Source: Chionis minor
Taxonomy: Eukaryota; Chordata; Aves; Charadriiformes; Chionididae
NCBI GenBank assembly: GCA_013398295.1
Contig: VZSF01008845.1
Span: 186,001-250,000, forward strand
Direction: 5' to 3'
DNA: 64,000 bases
The stretch's first letter is position 1. Every line of letters begins with the position of its first letter. This document shows, piece by piece, positions 1-12,617 of this stretch. The notes beneath the pieces are model-generated. The model was not told the origin of the DNA and searched no databases. It saw only the letters and a program-made list of their open reading frames with translations. The translations under genes and the position numbers were made by a program.

Positions 1-286
1 TAAATACTTTGAAACATTCATCCTCCTCTACAATGCTTACATTCATGTATTTGCTCCACTGCAGTGTGGAAGATGGTAACCCTAGCTGGTCTGTTCTCTG
101 ATGAATTACAGGACCAGGCCAAGTACCTCATGTGGCTTTAGTTCAGCTTGTGAATACAGTTGCAGAGATCTTGCGGGTTTTTTTATTAAGTTATTGTCAA
201 GATACTCACTACAAAAACAATCAGAAGCAAACTTTGCCGAGCATGAACATCTTTCCTTTAAGCTTGTCATAATGGTTAGAATAAGA
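1..286. other. Unassigned sequence left of first CR1
   Basis: AT-rich sequence with no frame or repeat that I recognise. It ends where the CR1 3' terminus (read on the minus strand) begins. Confidence 0.5.
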
Positions 287-1145
287 GAATCATAGAATGG
301 TTTGGGTTGGAAGGGACCTTAAAGACCATTTAGTTCCAAACCCCCTGCCATGGGCAGGGACACCTCTCACTAGAGCAGGTTGCTCAAAGCCCCATCCAGC
401 CTGGCCTTAAACACTTCCAGGGTTGGGGCCTCCACAACTTCCTCAGGGAGCCCGTTCCAATGTCTTGCCACCCTCACAGTAAATAATTTCTTTCTAATAT
501 CTAATCTAAATCTACCCACTTCCATTTTGAAGCTATTACCCCTTGTCCTATCACTACACACTCTTGTAAAAAGTCCCTCTCCAGCTTTCTTGCAGGTCTC
601 CTTTAGGGAGTTGAAGGCTGCCATAAGGTCTCCCCGGAGACTTCTGTTCTCCAGGCTGAGCAATCCCAGCTCTCTCACCTCTCTTAGGTTCTCCAACCCT
701 CTGATCATCTTCATTGCCCTCCTCTGGACTCACTCCAACAGGTCTATGTCCTTCTTATGTTGGGGGCCCCAGAGCTGTGTGCAATACTCCAGGTGGGGTC
801 TCACCAGGACAAAGTAGAGGCGAAAAACCTCCCTCGACCTGCTGGCCACGCCTCTTTTGATGTAGCCCAGGATGCAGTTGGCTTTCTGGGCTGCAAGTGC
901 ACATTGAACAACTCTTGTTGGTCTTCTCATCCACCAACACCCCCAAGTCCTTCTCCTCAGAGCTCTTGATCTATTTTCCATTCAGACTGTATTTGTTCTT
1001 GGGATTGCCCTGACCCATGCGAAGGACCTTACACTTGGCGTTTTTGAATTTCATGAGGTTTGCACCGGCCCACTCCTCAAGCCTGTCAAGGTCCCTCTGG
1101 ATGGCATCCCTTCCCTCCCATGTGACAACTCCACCACACAGCTTT
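287..1145 (-). mobile_element. CR1 LINE, 5'-truncated, minus orientation
   Basis: Read on the minus strand this is the 3' part of a chicken-repeat-1 (CR1) non-LTR retrotransposon: the C-terminal part of the reverse-transcriptase ORF, then the short 3' UTR ending in the typical CCATTCTATGATTCT-type end, seen on the plus strand as AGAATCATAGAATGG at 286-300. The plus-strand segment at 300-345 is the usual CR1 tail (GGTTTGGGTTGGAAGGGACC). Similarity continues to about 1145 and then stops abruptly, as expected for 5' truncation during target-primed reverse transcription. No target-site duplication is seen, which is normal for CR1. The copy is inactive. Confidence 0.95.
370..1140 (-). pseudogene. 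CR1 reverse transcriptase C-terminal remnant
   Basis: This is the decayed coding part of the CR1 copy. The minus-strand frame 981-370 carries characteristic CR1 C-terminal blocks: [29 protein letters not shown], then RGLENL, RTRGNSFKM and RLDIRKKLFTVRV. It is broken by an in-frame TGA at 727-729, directly after DLLE, and by a frameshift near 925 that separates the LGVLVDEK block from the ALAAQKANC block. Further upstream the LEEWAGANLMKFKNAKCKVL block is readable, followed by a TAG. The catalytic fingers and palm of the reverse transcriptase and the endonuclease domain are absent because of 5' truncation. No product is expected. Confidence 0.9.
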
Positions 1146-1713
1146 TGTTAATCTTGTCATTAACTTCACCCATATCAACATATAGAAACAATAGTGATCT
1201 AGGGGTCATTATTACCCCATATACCAAAGATTTTCCATCCCATCTTTTTTTCCCCCCCAAGTATTTCTCTTTCCATTGTTTTTCCCAGTTTAATTTTTAA
1301 AAGTAATTTTATTCTAAGAAAGTGCACTTGTCTATTAAAATACAGCTGTTTTTCTGAGAAAAGAAAAAAGGAATCACTGACATTTTTCCTGTAAATGGAC
1401 CTCATTACACCTGCTCTATGAACACTTTAAAGTCATTGTTTTGTACTGTGTAATTTTTTCTGCACAGTTAAAATTGTTAATGCTGAAATTATTATCCCTA
1501 GAAAATCACTGTGGACTAGCAGGTCCAGATTTTATTATACTACTGTGTATGCAAATCTAGGCTTAGTTTTATAGCAGGCATTATGCCCAGTGTCCAAAAA
1601 ACCCATTAACTATTAAAAATAAGGCTTGTAATAAACATCTTAGGTTATTTCAATAAAAGAAGATTCGCAGGGAACTATATCTTACAATATCTTTCTGCTG
1701 CTTAAGGTATGTT

Positions 1714-1726
1714 GTTGCTCAGCAAC
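1714..1726. promoter_or_regulatory. X-box-like palindrome (RFX-type), predicted
   Basis: GTTGCTCAGCAAC consists of inverted half-sites GTTGC and GCAAC around TCA. This is the architecture of RFX-family X-box sites. Only the motif is seen. Binding and any target gene are inference. Confidence 0.25.
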
Positions 1727-4700
1727 ATCTATTTGGGCTATAGAATTAGATGGTAAATTAAAGGATTCGAAGGAATTAAACTGTTTTTTTCATGCCAATA
1801 AGTGAATCATACTAGACTAGTCTTTAAAATTATACCAAAGGATTCTGTATGTAAGTGCTCTTTCAAAAGCTGAAAACAAGCACAGGAACACTGTTTACAA
1901 TATAAAATAGAAGAAAGATGATTCTGGTGATTAGGTCCATAAATCTTGCTTATTGTGGTAGACCTGACTGACACAAGACACAAGTGTAGTGCTCCATGCT
2001 ATCTCATAAAACTCTTTGGAAATATTACTATAAATAAGGGTTGCTAAGTCTCATCTTTATGTTTTTAGAAATTAATACAGTATTGATAGCATAACAATTA
2101 TTATCAAGGCCATGAAAAATTTCTTTTATATTTTAAAAAGTATGAATTGAACTTGAAACATAATTTTAAGAACCCTTATAGACATCTGCCATCTTAAAAA
2201 GCCTGGCAGAGTAAACTAGTGGCTATTGATAAATTAATTTATTTGAATGTTCAGAATATTGGACATTATTAATAGTGGTGCCTCATATGTGCAACTGCAC
2301 TGAGCATACACAAGATTGAAAATATGATTCAAGCCCCAAAAGACTTGCAATCTAAGCACGTTTCAGGGCTGGAGATGTTGGATGAAAAATAAAAATAGCT
2401 TTGGCATCTATTTTTCAGTGATCTATCACTGAGTTCTGAAAGAACAATGTATGCACACTTCCCTGTCTTTCTTCATACAGGTTAACTGAGATATTTGGAT
2501 GTCTTGTTCAAAAAAATTTCCATACTATGAAATATCTGTTTAAGATTGGTCTCCAAGAATTACAGAAGGAAAAACTATACTTCTAATGTTTTAGAGACTA
2601 ATAAGTTCAGTAATGGAATCTTTTTTTTGCATTTATGTAAAGAAAATATTTTTTTATTACAATCTAGGGAAGGAATATTTGTTTAATGCCTTAATTGTTT
2701 TATGTGGTCAGAGGACAAGTGAATTGTATTTCAATCTACTGGAATTGCTTATGGAGTTACTGATGGAGAGGCAGTAGATGCATGAGATTTGAGTCAAATT
2801 ATCACTATTATAAATTTAGTAATGGGATGAAAGGAACCTTAAAAAATGGTATCGACCATTGTTCTGTCCATTATTGGATAAAAATTATGAATTCTTTAAT
2901 AACGATGTCAAAAGAGACACAAGTAATAATTTTCTCTTCATTTTGATAAAAAGAAGGCTGCGTAATCATATGACAAGGAAACACTTCAAACTTTAAAATT
3001 ACTTCCAAAGGGTGTTTAGTAGTCAATACTTAAGATACATGTGCTCTATTATGCAGGCTCAAATACTGTGCAGTAAGGTGGTAACCAGTATTTCCTAAAG
3101 ATAATCTCCATAATTGAGGTACTTCAATTCTTTCATAGCAATACAAAAGAAAATAATATTAGATGCTAAATTAAATACTAAGGAGGTTGGTGTTATGAAT
3201 ACCAACCATCAAGGATTTATGAAAAATACAGTCTTTCAAACTACCTTGATGCTGGGTTTTTCAGGTGGTTATTCTGCTTGACAAAAGTAATATTGATGTA
3301 TTAGTCCTAGATGTATATGAGCAATTGACCTTGTGCTACAATGTATTTTGTTTAAGGAAGCTGATTGATTCCAAATCAACCTGGCACACAAGCAGTGGAT
3401 TAAAAGTTGGCTGACTGACAGGTCATGAAACAAAATTGTTAATGGGATATTAAGACAGTGCATTGCTATTGAGATTGTGCAGGTAAAGCTTTCTGACATA
3501 CTATATAATATTCTTATTAGCTATGCTGAGCTGACAAAAAAGTAGAAGGTATATAAAACATGCAGTAGTAATTAATCAGATCTGTTTATTTGGAGAGAGG
3601 ACTCTCTCCAACCCATTAGCACTTATAATTGCCAAGCAAAACTATGTCTCAGTGAACAAAAAATGGAGGCCATTAATAGTATGAAAGACTATTCTGAGAC
3701 ACAGTGGCTCTGTGGAATTCTTGGTACTGACTTGCATGAAGAGCACCGTCCTTGCCTGTGGCTGATATGACAAAACCTACAGATTGATGGGTATCCATGA
3801 CACAGGAATTCTTGAAGACAGATGCAGAAGTCTGTATTCCTCATGTATTTGGAGACAACAACACAGATTGTAATTTAATATGTTTAAAAACCCAAAGGTT
3901 TTGTTGTAATACAGCTGTCCAGAAGAACAATAATCATGATTTCCAAACCACAGAACCCACTGACAGTGCTGTGGAGTACATCAGTGCAGTCCTCTTATGG
4001 CAGCATTGTCAAATTGGAGCTCTTTGTGACCTTGAAACTGCTGGAGTGAACATTGTTTATTAAGTTTTTTACTTGTATTTAAAATTTGCTATACTATTAT
4101 TGAATGTAACTGTAATTTTTGGTTGAAATAAGTACATCTTTAAGTGTGCACTTTTAAGAAGCATTCACACGATGCAGCTGAAACTGGGGTTTTGTCTTAA
4201 GAAATTTACACAGAGCAATGTTGGCTGACACTCTGCCACTATGTGAAGTAGGTGCCTTTTTGAACTCCTTCAGTCTTAGTGTCTAGTGAAGAACACATTC
4301 ACAATGGTCTCTTCAGAGACACTTTTGCTCATTTCTTTCTTTAATTTGCTTATTCACAGTATTTTGATTTAAGCCAATAAATCGGCTATGTTTTGGTTTA
4401 ATAATAATAATTACATCCTTAGTAACAGAGCCACAGATTTTGACTCTTAATTTTAGAATAGAAATTAAAACCCCTCATTTCTTATATGATAACGTTTGTA
4501 ATCAACGCATTAAACTTGACGTGATGACTATGACTACTGAACATTAGGGAGAGGATTAAATGGGGAGTGATAGCATAACAGTAATTTTTATGCATCAGGA
4601 AACAATTAACAAATTCACTTAAGAATGTCTTCACTTGTAGTTTCCTTAAAGCGTAAGCACACTTGCTCTGCTTGTTCTACTCGTATAAGCATGTGCTAAA

Positions 4701-5491
4701 ACTCCCTTGCTACTCACTAAAATGCCCTTTTTCAGATTCTCTTAAATTCTAAAAATTCTTTAATAAATTTTCTAGATTATAAACTTCATTTTGCACAGGA
4801 CCTGTAAGTAACACTTTGAGAAACTTCTGCGAATAACATTGTTTTATATTCAACAGTAATTTTATTTTGACTAAGCCAAGGAAAAACTAATATGTAGCTT
4901 AGAAATAAACTGTCTTTTTTTCCCTTGAAATAGTCATAAAACAGTCTTAAATTTCTATTGAGACATCCTCTAGGTCTTAGTGTGAGACAAAACATTTGTT
5001 TTCCTAAAGTTTTTAATAAAAAAAAAAATAGTAGTAGCATTTCTCTACAGATACAGACTATCTGTTCCAGTTGAACAAATAGGAAAGGGAAAATCATGAC
5101 TTGATTTGGTAAATATTATTGAAATTTTTAACTTTTTGGTAGTGTCTAATGTTCAAGACCATCATGGAATCCATATACTAACAGCTTTTGTGCTGGAGAA
5201 AAACATAAATATATGTTTAATATATACATTTTTCTTTTGAGCTTAGTTGGATTTTACTAGATAACCATAACAGTCATGAGACATACCATGCAATAAAGGA
5301 TGGAACTATCTTACTTGCTTAATATCAACCTTGCAGGTAATACTAACATATTGTGGGCGAATAGCTTTTAATCTTGTTTCAAAGCATCATGTACCATTTT
5401 TCAAGGCAGCCCATAGGCCTCAGCAGGTAAATTCTGAATCCATCTGATGCAAAAGGAAAGAATCCATAACTTCTTTTGATCCTTGACTGTG

Positions 5492-5538
5492 TGTTTTAAA
5501 CATCCTCTGTTTTAAACATCTTCTGTTTAAACAAATTC
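5492..5538. repeat. Short tandem repeat, 16-bp unit x ~3
   Basis: TGTTTTAAACATCCTC is followed by TGTTTTAAACATCTTC and then a diverged third unit, TGTTTAAACAAATTC. The first two differ at one position. Confidence 0.85.
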
Positions 5539-7476
5539 TTTGTCTAGTGTCTGTTGCTTAAAATAACTACTAGTAAACTTAACCCATCACTCTTGATTTA
5601 AGCAAGCCACAGCACTAGGGTGTGAATATGGCGTGAAAGTGACACTTCAGGTTTGCAAGGTTGATGTATTCATTCTAGTGCTGTCCTACACAGACAACAG
5701 AGTAAATTAATCTCAGGTGTAACTCAAACAGAATAACACTGGAGATAAAATTTGGCCTATTGTTTCCAACAGCCTGACCTATTGTCTTCAGTAGTCTATA
5801 GTCTTATAAGATGCCTTTTAGTACAGAGTGAATTTGGAAAGGTGAATTTTCTTTGGCAAGGTGCTGGAGCTCTTAAATTGCATTGTTCTGCAACAGTGAA
5901 GATTTTGTCTGATTAATTTAGCTTCCATTTACATGCACATGAATCTTTTGTGAAAAGGCTTCTGTAAACATCATAGTTAAGCAGCCACTGAATAATTTGT
6001 ATGCTCAAGTGCCTGTTTGAAAGTGTTCACCTTCTTGCTGTACTCCTTATATTGGTGGTATGTGATTGACAGATATGGCTGAATACTTAAGAGTCTACTG
6101 ACTGAGTAGTTACAGCATTCATTTTTTTAAATGGAAAAGCAAGTGAAAAGTGAACACACTGTCACTGTGCATGAATGTCACATTTCACTTGCAAAGTAGG
6201 ATTTTTCATGGCTACCTGCTATCCCAGATGTTTTTTCATAAAAGCTGTTGCTCCTGATTTAACATCCTTCACTAAATATCTGTTGATGCAACATTCTACA
6301 ACAGAAGGAAACAATGAGTGTTTTCCAATACCACTTTTTTTACTAGTGATTACAGGAATACATTGACTTTTAGAACCAATATTGTATCAAATTCTTTTCT
6401 ACCTGATTGCATGTATGTGTCCATAGGTATGGTATGATGACAGATCACAGTTGCAGATATTGGATGGAAATAGAAGAATCTCTCTGTTATTCTTAGTGGT
6501 TGGAGCAAAATGTGCAGACTTTGGGGTGTTCCACTATTGAGCAACCTGCTTTTTATTAATTTCATTTATGCAACACCAAAAAGAGTTGTTAGATTGCCAA
6601 TCAGCAAATGTAGCAAAGTGTAACGCAAGCATAAACTGCTAGGTGTTTTGCTCAATTGGTCCTAATACCTGTGGTTCTCTAAAAGTAGCTTTTCATCTTT
6701 TAAATATTGATCATACCATGTAGTTCTGTGGTAAATATACATCTATCTTGTCTAAGGATTTAGTTTTTCTTACTGTACCCCATAATTCTTAATATTAAAG
6801 GCAACCAATGAGGAGCTGGTGCGGAGTAATACCTTTTCTTTCAACTGAATCTGTCCTTACAGAGTTATGGTGCCTTTGTCGCCTGGACTTCCAGTAGCCC
6901 CAGCTGGCAGTTTCTGAAGGGTTTATCAAGTGATACCTGGCTAAAACATCCAGACAACAAGGCTGGAAGTATTCATACATATAAATAAAAAGGTATAAGC
7001 GAAATCCTCAATGTATAAGAATATGCAAGTTAATTTTAAAGCAGTTGCTGCCCACCAAGAGTTTGTTGCAGCACAGACTGGCAGGGCGACAGCCACAGAC
7101 TCTCTGGCAGCTGCTGCAGAGGGGAGCTCTGGGATGCTGCAGTTACACCCCTGCCAGGTGGTCTACTTTATTCCAAGTACACTGTAAAAGCTGATAGCTT
7201 AATCAGGATGAAACACTCTTTTAACTTGCATATTTGTGATCTGTAAAGTTAATGTTTCAAGTTTTTACAGTAGAATAACAGAGGCCATACATTGAACGAA
7301 GCTAGCCACTGGAAGACAGCTGCTGGTAACTTGCTTAAATCTTCTGGGAGCAGCATGTCTATGCAGCTCTTTAACTTTCCTTTGAAGTAAAGGTCAAGTA
7401 TCTAGTTTGCTTTAAGCTAGCCAGAAGAATCTGCACACACACGTGAAGCCGTGCTCATTTGCTAGAAACATTCGTA

Positions 7477-7500
7477 CAGTACTTTGAAATTAAAGTACTG
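7477..7500. repeat. Perfect 9-bp inverted repeat, 6-bp loop
   Basis: CAGTACTTT, then GAAATT, then AAAGTACTG. The arms are perfectly complementary. It could form a small hairpin but is too short for a miRNA precursor. Confidence 0.8.
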
Positions 7501-8939
7501 CATAAGTGATTTGTTAAAAGTATTTACTGGCTTTAGTGCTCTCTTCAAAAGCGGTGGGTCCTTTGAAGTCATGCGTGACTTCTAATGTGATTGTTTGTAC
7601 TATAAATGATCACAAGTGAAGAATCTGAAGATGACATTTCCTTTTAAAGAAATAGTTTAATTTTCCAGATGTGCCAGTAGTTATTTGAAAACCAGTTTTG
7701 TAGCAGAAGGTGAAAAAGCCTATAGTAAAAATCAATTAGGATCATGGCCTAGAGGTCTTCCTTCTCCCCCCTGGTTACAGACACTTTTTACCTTTGCTCA
7801 TGAGCCATAACTAAATGACTAATCAGTAAATGAAGAGATGCCATTTTTGCTTTGTTAATTAACCAGTGGAAAAATTGAGTAGATATTTTCTGGAAACAAA
7901 ACCAAAACCAATAATACACTAACTCTAAAATGGAATGATCTTTTACACTCAGTTCCTCACTCAGGATTTCACTTCATATGACACTTTGAACTCCATTACA
8001 CTCAGTCTGTGCCTGTTTACAGAATTCAAAAAGGATTGCAAAATTTTCCTTAGCACAGTATATATTAACTGGGTACCACATTAAAACAGATTTTCCTACT
8101 GAAGTTTTCCTGTGAAGAGAAAAGCTATTTCTCTGTTTCTACATGTGAGATACAAGTAAACAGATTTTAATTATTGACTTTAAGTCTGGATCTGAACTTT
8201 TTCTCAGTGGGAATAAAGATTACCAATATTTAAAATGGAGGTTTCAAGTCTCAGGCTAATTGGAGTGGTGTAGATATGGGCCACAACTAGAATGGTCTCT
8301 CATGATTTAGCTATATGAAAAGAAACACATTAAGTTTGCAAAGCAGTAACCAAGTGATGAAACAGGTTTGAGTGATGCATAGAACTGTACTTTGGATTCT
8401 GCTTGAATTACTACTTTGACTGACTGTGTGATCATATGATAAACATTTTCCTCTCTGACAGGAGTCCTTCCTCATTCATTTCACAAAATTTGCCTGATAC
8501 CCTCTTGGTAGGAAACTGTAAGAATTTTATCATCATTGTTCAAAATGCGGCAAAGTGCTTTATTTCCTGTAAATCTTTGTATCAGGATGAATTAATTTTC
8601 TTGTGGTCTTTGCTATCTTATTGATCACAGTTGTATCTGAGTGATCCATGAAAGTCAATAATTACCCTTGCAGAAGTGGACTGCACTCGAAAAGAGAGAT
8701 TAACAATTGCCAACTAAGGTGGACAAGCCCTATCATTTGATTGGCATGGTTTCAGCTACGAGTAGAACTGAATGAAACTGACTTTCTTTTCCAAAGAAAA
8801 TGTTGATATTTGAAAAATAACTTTTGTTCTAATTTAGAATGGAGTATAGATTTATTTATTAAAAAAAAAAAAGAAATAAAAATCTTGCATCAAAATAAAA
8901 TTTGTATTAGTAAAATGTTCTGGAAAATATTCCTGTTGG

Positions 8940-9480
8940 ATTTTCCCAGAGCCAAAAGGATCAGCCAGCTGCTCCAACTTGGGGAAGCTCCTTGAGCTGC
9001 CTTGTCTCCAGTCACTGGAGTTGGACAGCATGTGAACTGTCAGAGCTCATGATGAAGCTGGGGGTTCCTGGTCTCACCAGCCTGGTTTGGGCAGTAGAGC
9101 CCTGGACTAATATGGAGCTCTCCCTGCCCCAGTGCTGCCCTCAGATAGGCACCACGACACCCTCAAGAGCCAGGACCTCCCTGGTTAGCCAGGCTAGGAG
9201 CTTGCTGAAATACTCCTCAGCTCTTGCCTTGTTCTTTCTCTTGGGTTTCCTTTCTTTGGAAACCAAGATGTTCAGGAGATGTGGAAAGGAGGTCCAGACC
9301 TCAGCCTGGTCTGGAGTCCCCAACTCCCGATCCCTATGTTTCAACAGAGCTTGAGGGTTTCTTATCATATTTCACTTGCTTTGGAGGTGCACACAATGGT
9401 GACCCTAACCCTGAGCATCCCTGGTACAGGGAAGTTTTCTGGAAGTTACAATTCTCAAATAATCCATAAAAAGATATGAC
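8940..9480. other. GC-richer segment of unknown origin
   Basis: This segment is clearly richer in G+C than its surroundings and carries overlapping open frames: plus 8992-9354 (120 codons) and 9224-9469, minus 9368-9141. I recognise no protein family in any of them. The minus frame has a basic KERKPKRKNKARAEEYF stretch. It may be an old unclassified repeat or retropseudogene fragment. It appears three times only because the block around it is repeated (10859-11399 and 12748-13288). Confidence 0.35.
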
Positions 9481-10533
9481 AGAGAAACAGGGAGAAAAAA
9501 AAAAGTTTATCAAGAATATTATGCTACACTACTGGTTTCCTTTACAGAATAAATTCTGTGAAAGTTTAACCAGATATTTTAGCATTTTACATGTTAGTAT
9601 TTCCACAGGCTTCATTAAGATGTCTCTTATTGTGTAGGTAAGAGATAAGAGGTAATGATACTGTATATTACTTCAAAGAACAGACCTTCCAGCTGTGATT
9701 GAAATGTCTGCTATGAAAAGGAGCAGAGAAGTGATTGCACAATGAAGTAAGGGTTTCCAGTTCTGTAGGAGGCAAATGCATTGGGACCACTAGTGGTGTA
9801 AGCTGATGGGCATTTCTGTTAACATTCTGGGAACATTCACCGCTCAAGAGCTCTTATAAAATATTTAAATACCCTTAGTTTTTGTCTTCAGCTTTAATTA
9901 CCCATAAAATATATTCTATCAGTACTTACCTGCCAAATATTCAGATGCCTTAGCTTTGTGTTTTATATTAAGTTTTTATTTCTGTCAATTTGTATTTTAG
10001 ATTGCAAATCAAGAAGCTTTCAAGATAGTTTTGATTAATTTTGGGCACAACTTGGCTTCATTTCTTTTTATGTTTTGATGGTAATTTACCATGGCATAAA
10101 ATTGCTTTACATTAAACTACACTCATGAATCAAGAGTCTTTTCCATTAACTAGATCCATTTAAAGACTAAGCCCACCTACAAATCAACTATTTTGCATCA
10201 GTTTCCATAATTATTGTGTAGCAAGAACTGGTACAATGGCATCATGAATTATTTCAGTTCATAGCTGGTTTAGATAAATAAAATGGAAATATTAATACAA
10301 CTGGTACCATGCTAAATTACCTGGCAGAGACCATGGTTTAGGGTCTGTTATTTTCTAAAACAGAAAAAAAGAGCTTTAGTTTATGCTGCTTTAGATTGCA
10401 ACAGTATTTCTTAAAAAGAGCTCTATTCATTAGGAAATAATCCAGGGCTACCTTAGCTGTCTAGCTGGGAAGGAAACTAATATCTCATGACTGGAGCCCC
10501 AAGATGTTTTCATTCTTATTTATGTGTTTTCAA

Positions 10534-10581
10534 AAAATAAATATTTATTAAATATTTATTAAAAATATATATATGTGTATA
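10534..10581. repeat. AT-rich low-complexity tract
   Basis: Two tandem ATATTTATTA-like units are followed by alternating AT/GT (ATATATATGTGTATATATA). The tract recurs at +1,919 and +3,808 in the block copies. Confidence 0.7.
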
Positions 10582-10803
10582 TATACTCATAAAATGTTCA
10601 GTGAAGCATTCTTTTGCTCATAAAGTTGTTTAGAATGGCTGACATATTAAAGAGAGAACAGGTAGCATTCATTGAGTTCACAACAGCTGTAAATAATGTA
10701 TCTGTAACACACCACTTGCTCAGAACAGCCTGGTTGAGCTTATTTCAGTTGATTTCAATGTCAAAGGTATTTTGTACAATATCACAGAATCCCAGAATCC
10801 CAG

Positions 10804-10804
10804 N
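10804..10804. other. Single-N contig join
   Basis: One N separates the end of copy 1 (a CR1 start) from a copy of position 8886 onward. A one-base gap between duplicated ends is typical of overlapping contigs that were ordered but not merged. Confidence 0.9.
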
Positions 10805-12616
10805 TGCATCAAAATAAAATTTGTATTAGTAAAATGTTCTGGAAAATATTCCTGTTGGATTTTCCCAGAGCCAAAAGGATCAGCCAGCTGCTCCAACTTG
10901 GGGAAGCTCCTTGAGCTGCCTTGTCTCCAGTCACTGGAGTTGGACAGCATGTGAACTGTCAGAGCTCATGATGAAGCTGGGGGTTCCTGGTCTCACCAGC
11001 CTGGTTTGGGCAGTAGAGCCCTGGACTAATATGGAGCTCTCCCTGCCCCAGTGCTGCCCTCAGATAGGCACCACGACACCCTCAAGAGCCAGGACCTCCC
11101 TGGTTAGCCAGGCTAGGAGCTTGCTGAAATACTCCTCAGCTCTTGCCTTGTTCTTTCTCTTGGGTTTCCTTTCTTTGGAAACCAAGATGTTCAGGAGATG
11201 TGGAAAGGAGGTCCAGACCTCAGCCTGGTCTGGAGTCCCCAACTCCCGATCCCTATGTTTCAACAGAGCTTGAGGGTTTCTTATCATATTTCACTTGCTT
11301 TGGAGGTGCACACAATGGTGACCCTAACCCTGAGCATCCCTGGTACAGGGAAGTTTTCTGGAAGTTACAATTCTCAAATAATCCATAAAAAGATATGACA
11401 GAGAAACAGGGAGAAAAAAAAAAGTTTATCAAGAATATTATGCTACACTACTGGTTTCCTTTACAGAATAAATTCTGTGAAAGTTTAACCAGATATTTTA
11501 GCATTTTACATGTTAGTATTTCCACAGGCTTCATTAAGATGTCTCTTATTGTGTAGGTAAGAGATAAGAGGTAATGATACTGTATATTACTTCAAAGAAC
11601 AGACCTTCCAGCTGTGATTGAAATGTCTGCTATGAAAAGGAGCAGAGAAGTGATTGCACAATGAAGTAAGGGTTTCCAGTTCTGTAGGAGGCAAATGCAT
11701 TGGGACCACTAGTGGTGTAAGCTGATGGGCATTTCTGTTAACATTCTGGGAACATTCACCGCTCAAGAGCTCTTATAAAATATTTAAATACCCTTAGTTT
11801 TTGTCTTCAGCTTTAATTACCCATAAAATATATTCTATCAGTACTTACCTGCCAAATATTCAGATGCCTTAGCTTTGTGTTTTATATTAAGTTTTTATTT
11901 CTGTCAATTTGTATTTTAGATTGCAAATCAAGAAGCTTTCAAGATAGTTTTGATTAATTTTGGGCACAACTTGGCTTCATTTCTTTTTATGTTTTGATGG
12001 TAATTTACCATGGCATAAAATTGCTTTACATTAAACTACACTCATGAATCAAGAGTCTTTTCCATTAACTAGATCCATTTAAAGACTAAGCCCACCTACA
12101 AATCAACTATTTTGCATCAGTTTCCATAATTATTGTGTAGCAAGAACTGGTACAATGGCATCATGAATTATTTCAGTTCATAGCTGGTTTAGATAAATAA
12201 AATGGAAATATTAATACAACTGGTACCATGCTAAATTACCTGGCAGAGACCATGGTTTAGGGTCTGTTATTTTCTAAAACAGAAAAAAAGAGCTTTAGTT
12301 TATGCTGCTTTAGATTGCAACAGTATTTCTTAAAAAGAGCTCTATTCATTAGGAAATAATCCAGGGCTACCTTAGCTGTCTAGCTGGGAAGGAAACTAAT
12401 ATCTCATGACTGGAGCCCCAAGATGTTTTCATTCTTATTTATGTGTTTTCAAAAAATAAATATTTATTAAATATTTATTAAAAATATATATATGTGTATA
12501 TATACTCATAAAATGTTCAGTGAAGCATTCTTTTGCTCATAAAGTTGTTTAGAATGGCTGACATATTAAAGAGAGAACAGGTAGCATTCATTGAGTTCAC
12601 AACAGCTGTAAATAAT
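10805..12616. repeat. Block copy 2 of 3 (1,812 bp), fully contained
   Basis: It matches 8886-10697 and also 12694-14505. Both ends are N's. Its whole content lies inside copies 1 and 3, so it looks like a small redundant contig placed between two larger overlapping contigs. Confidence 0.95.
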
Positions 12617-12617
12617 N
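12617..12617. other. Single-N contig join
   Basis: AATAAT, N, then TTGAAAAATAAC. The left side corresponds to 10692-10697 of copy 1 and the right side restarts at the equivalent of 8810. Confidence 0.9.

Larger units (their letters stand above)
1146..8809. other. Non-repetitive AT-rich stretch, no gene seen
   Basis: About 7.7 kb without recognisable coding sequence or interspersed repeat. The open frames are short (the largest are about 88 codons at 3797-4063 plus and 103 codons at 4786-5097 minus), lack family motifs and look like chance frames. It holds a palindromic GTTGCTCAGCAAC at 1714-1726, a three-unit 16-bp repeat at 5492-5538, a small GC-richer patch at about 7060-7160 of unknown origin, and a perfect 9-bp inverted repeat at 7477-7500. 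Confidence 0.6.
8810..10803. repeat. Block copy 1 of 3 (1,994 bp), left of N at 10804
   Basis: This segment reappears at 10805-12616 (offset 1,919, covering 8886-10697) and at 12618-14611 (offset 3,808, the full 1,994 bp). The offsets stay constant from end to end, so there are no indels, and the lines I compared are identical. The copy ends in CACAGAATCCCAGAATCCCAG, the first bases of the CR1 fragment that continues only in copy 3. This copy is best read as the right end of one contig overlapping the next. Contents: a GC-richer ~540-bp part (8940-9480), then AT-rich unique DNA. Confidence 0.95.

Noticed and set aside
380..969. Plus-strand frames of 145 and 70 codons
   Set aside because: They are antisense to the CR1 reverse transcriptase remnant on the minus strand.
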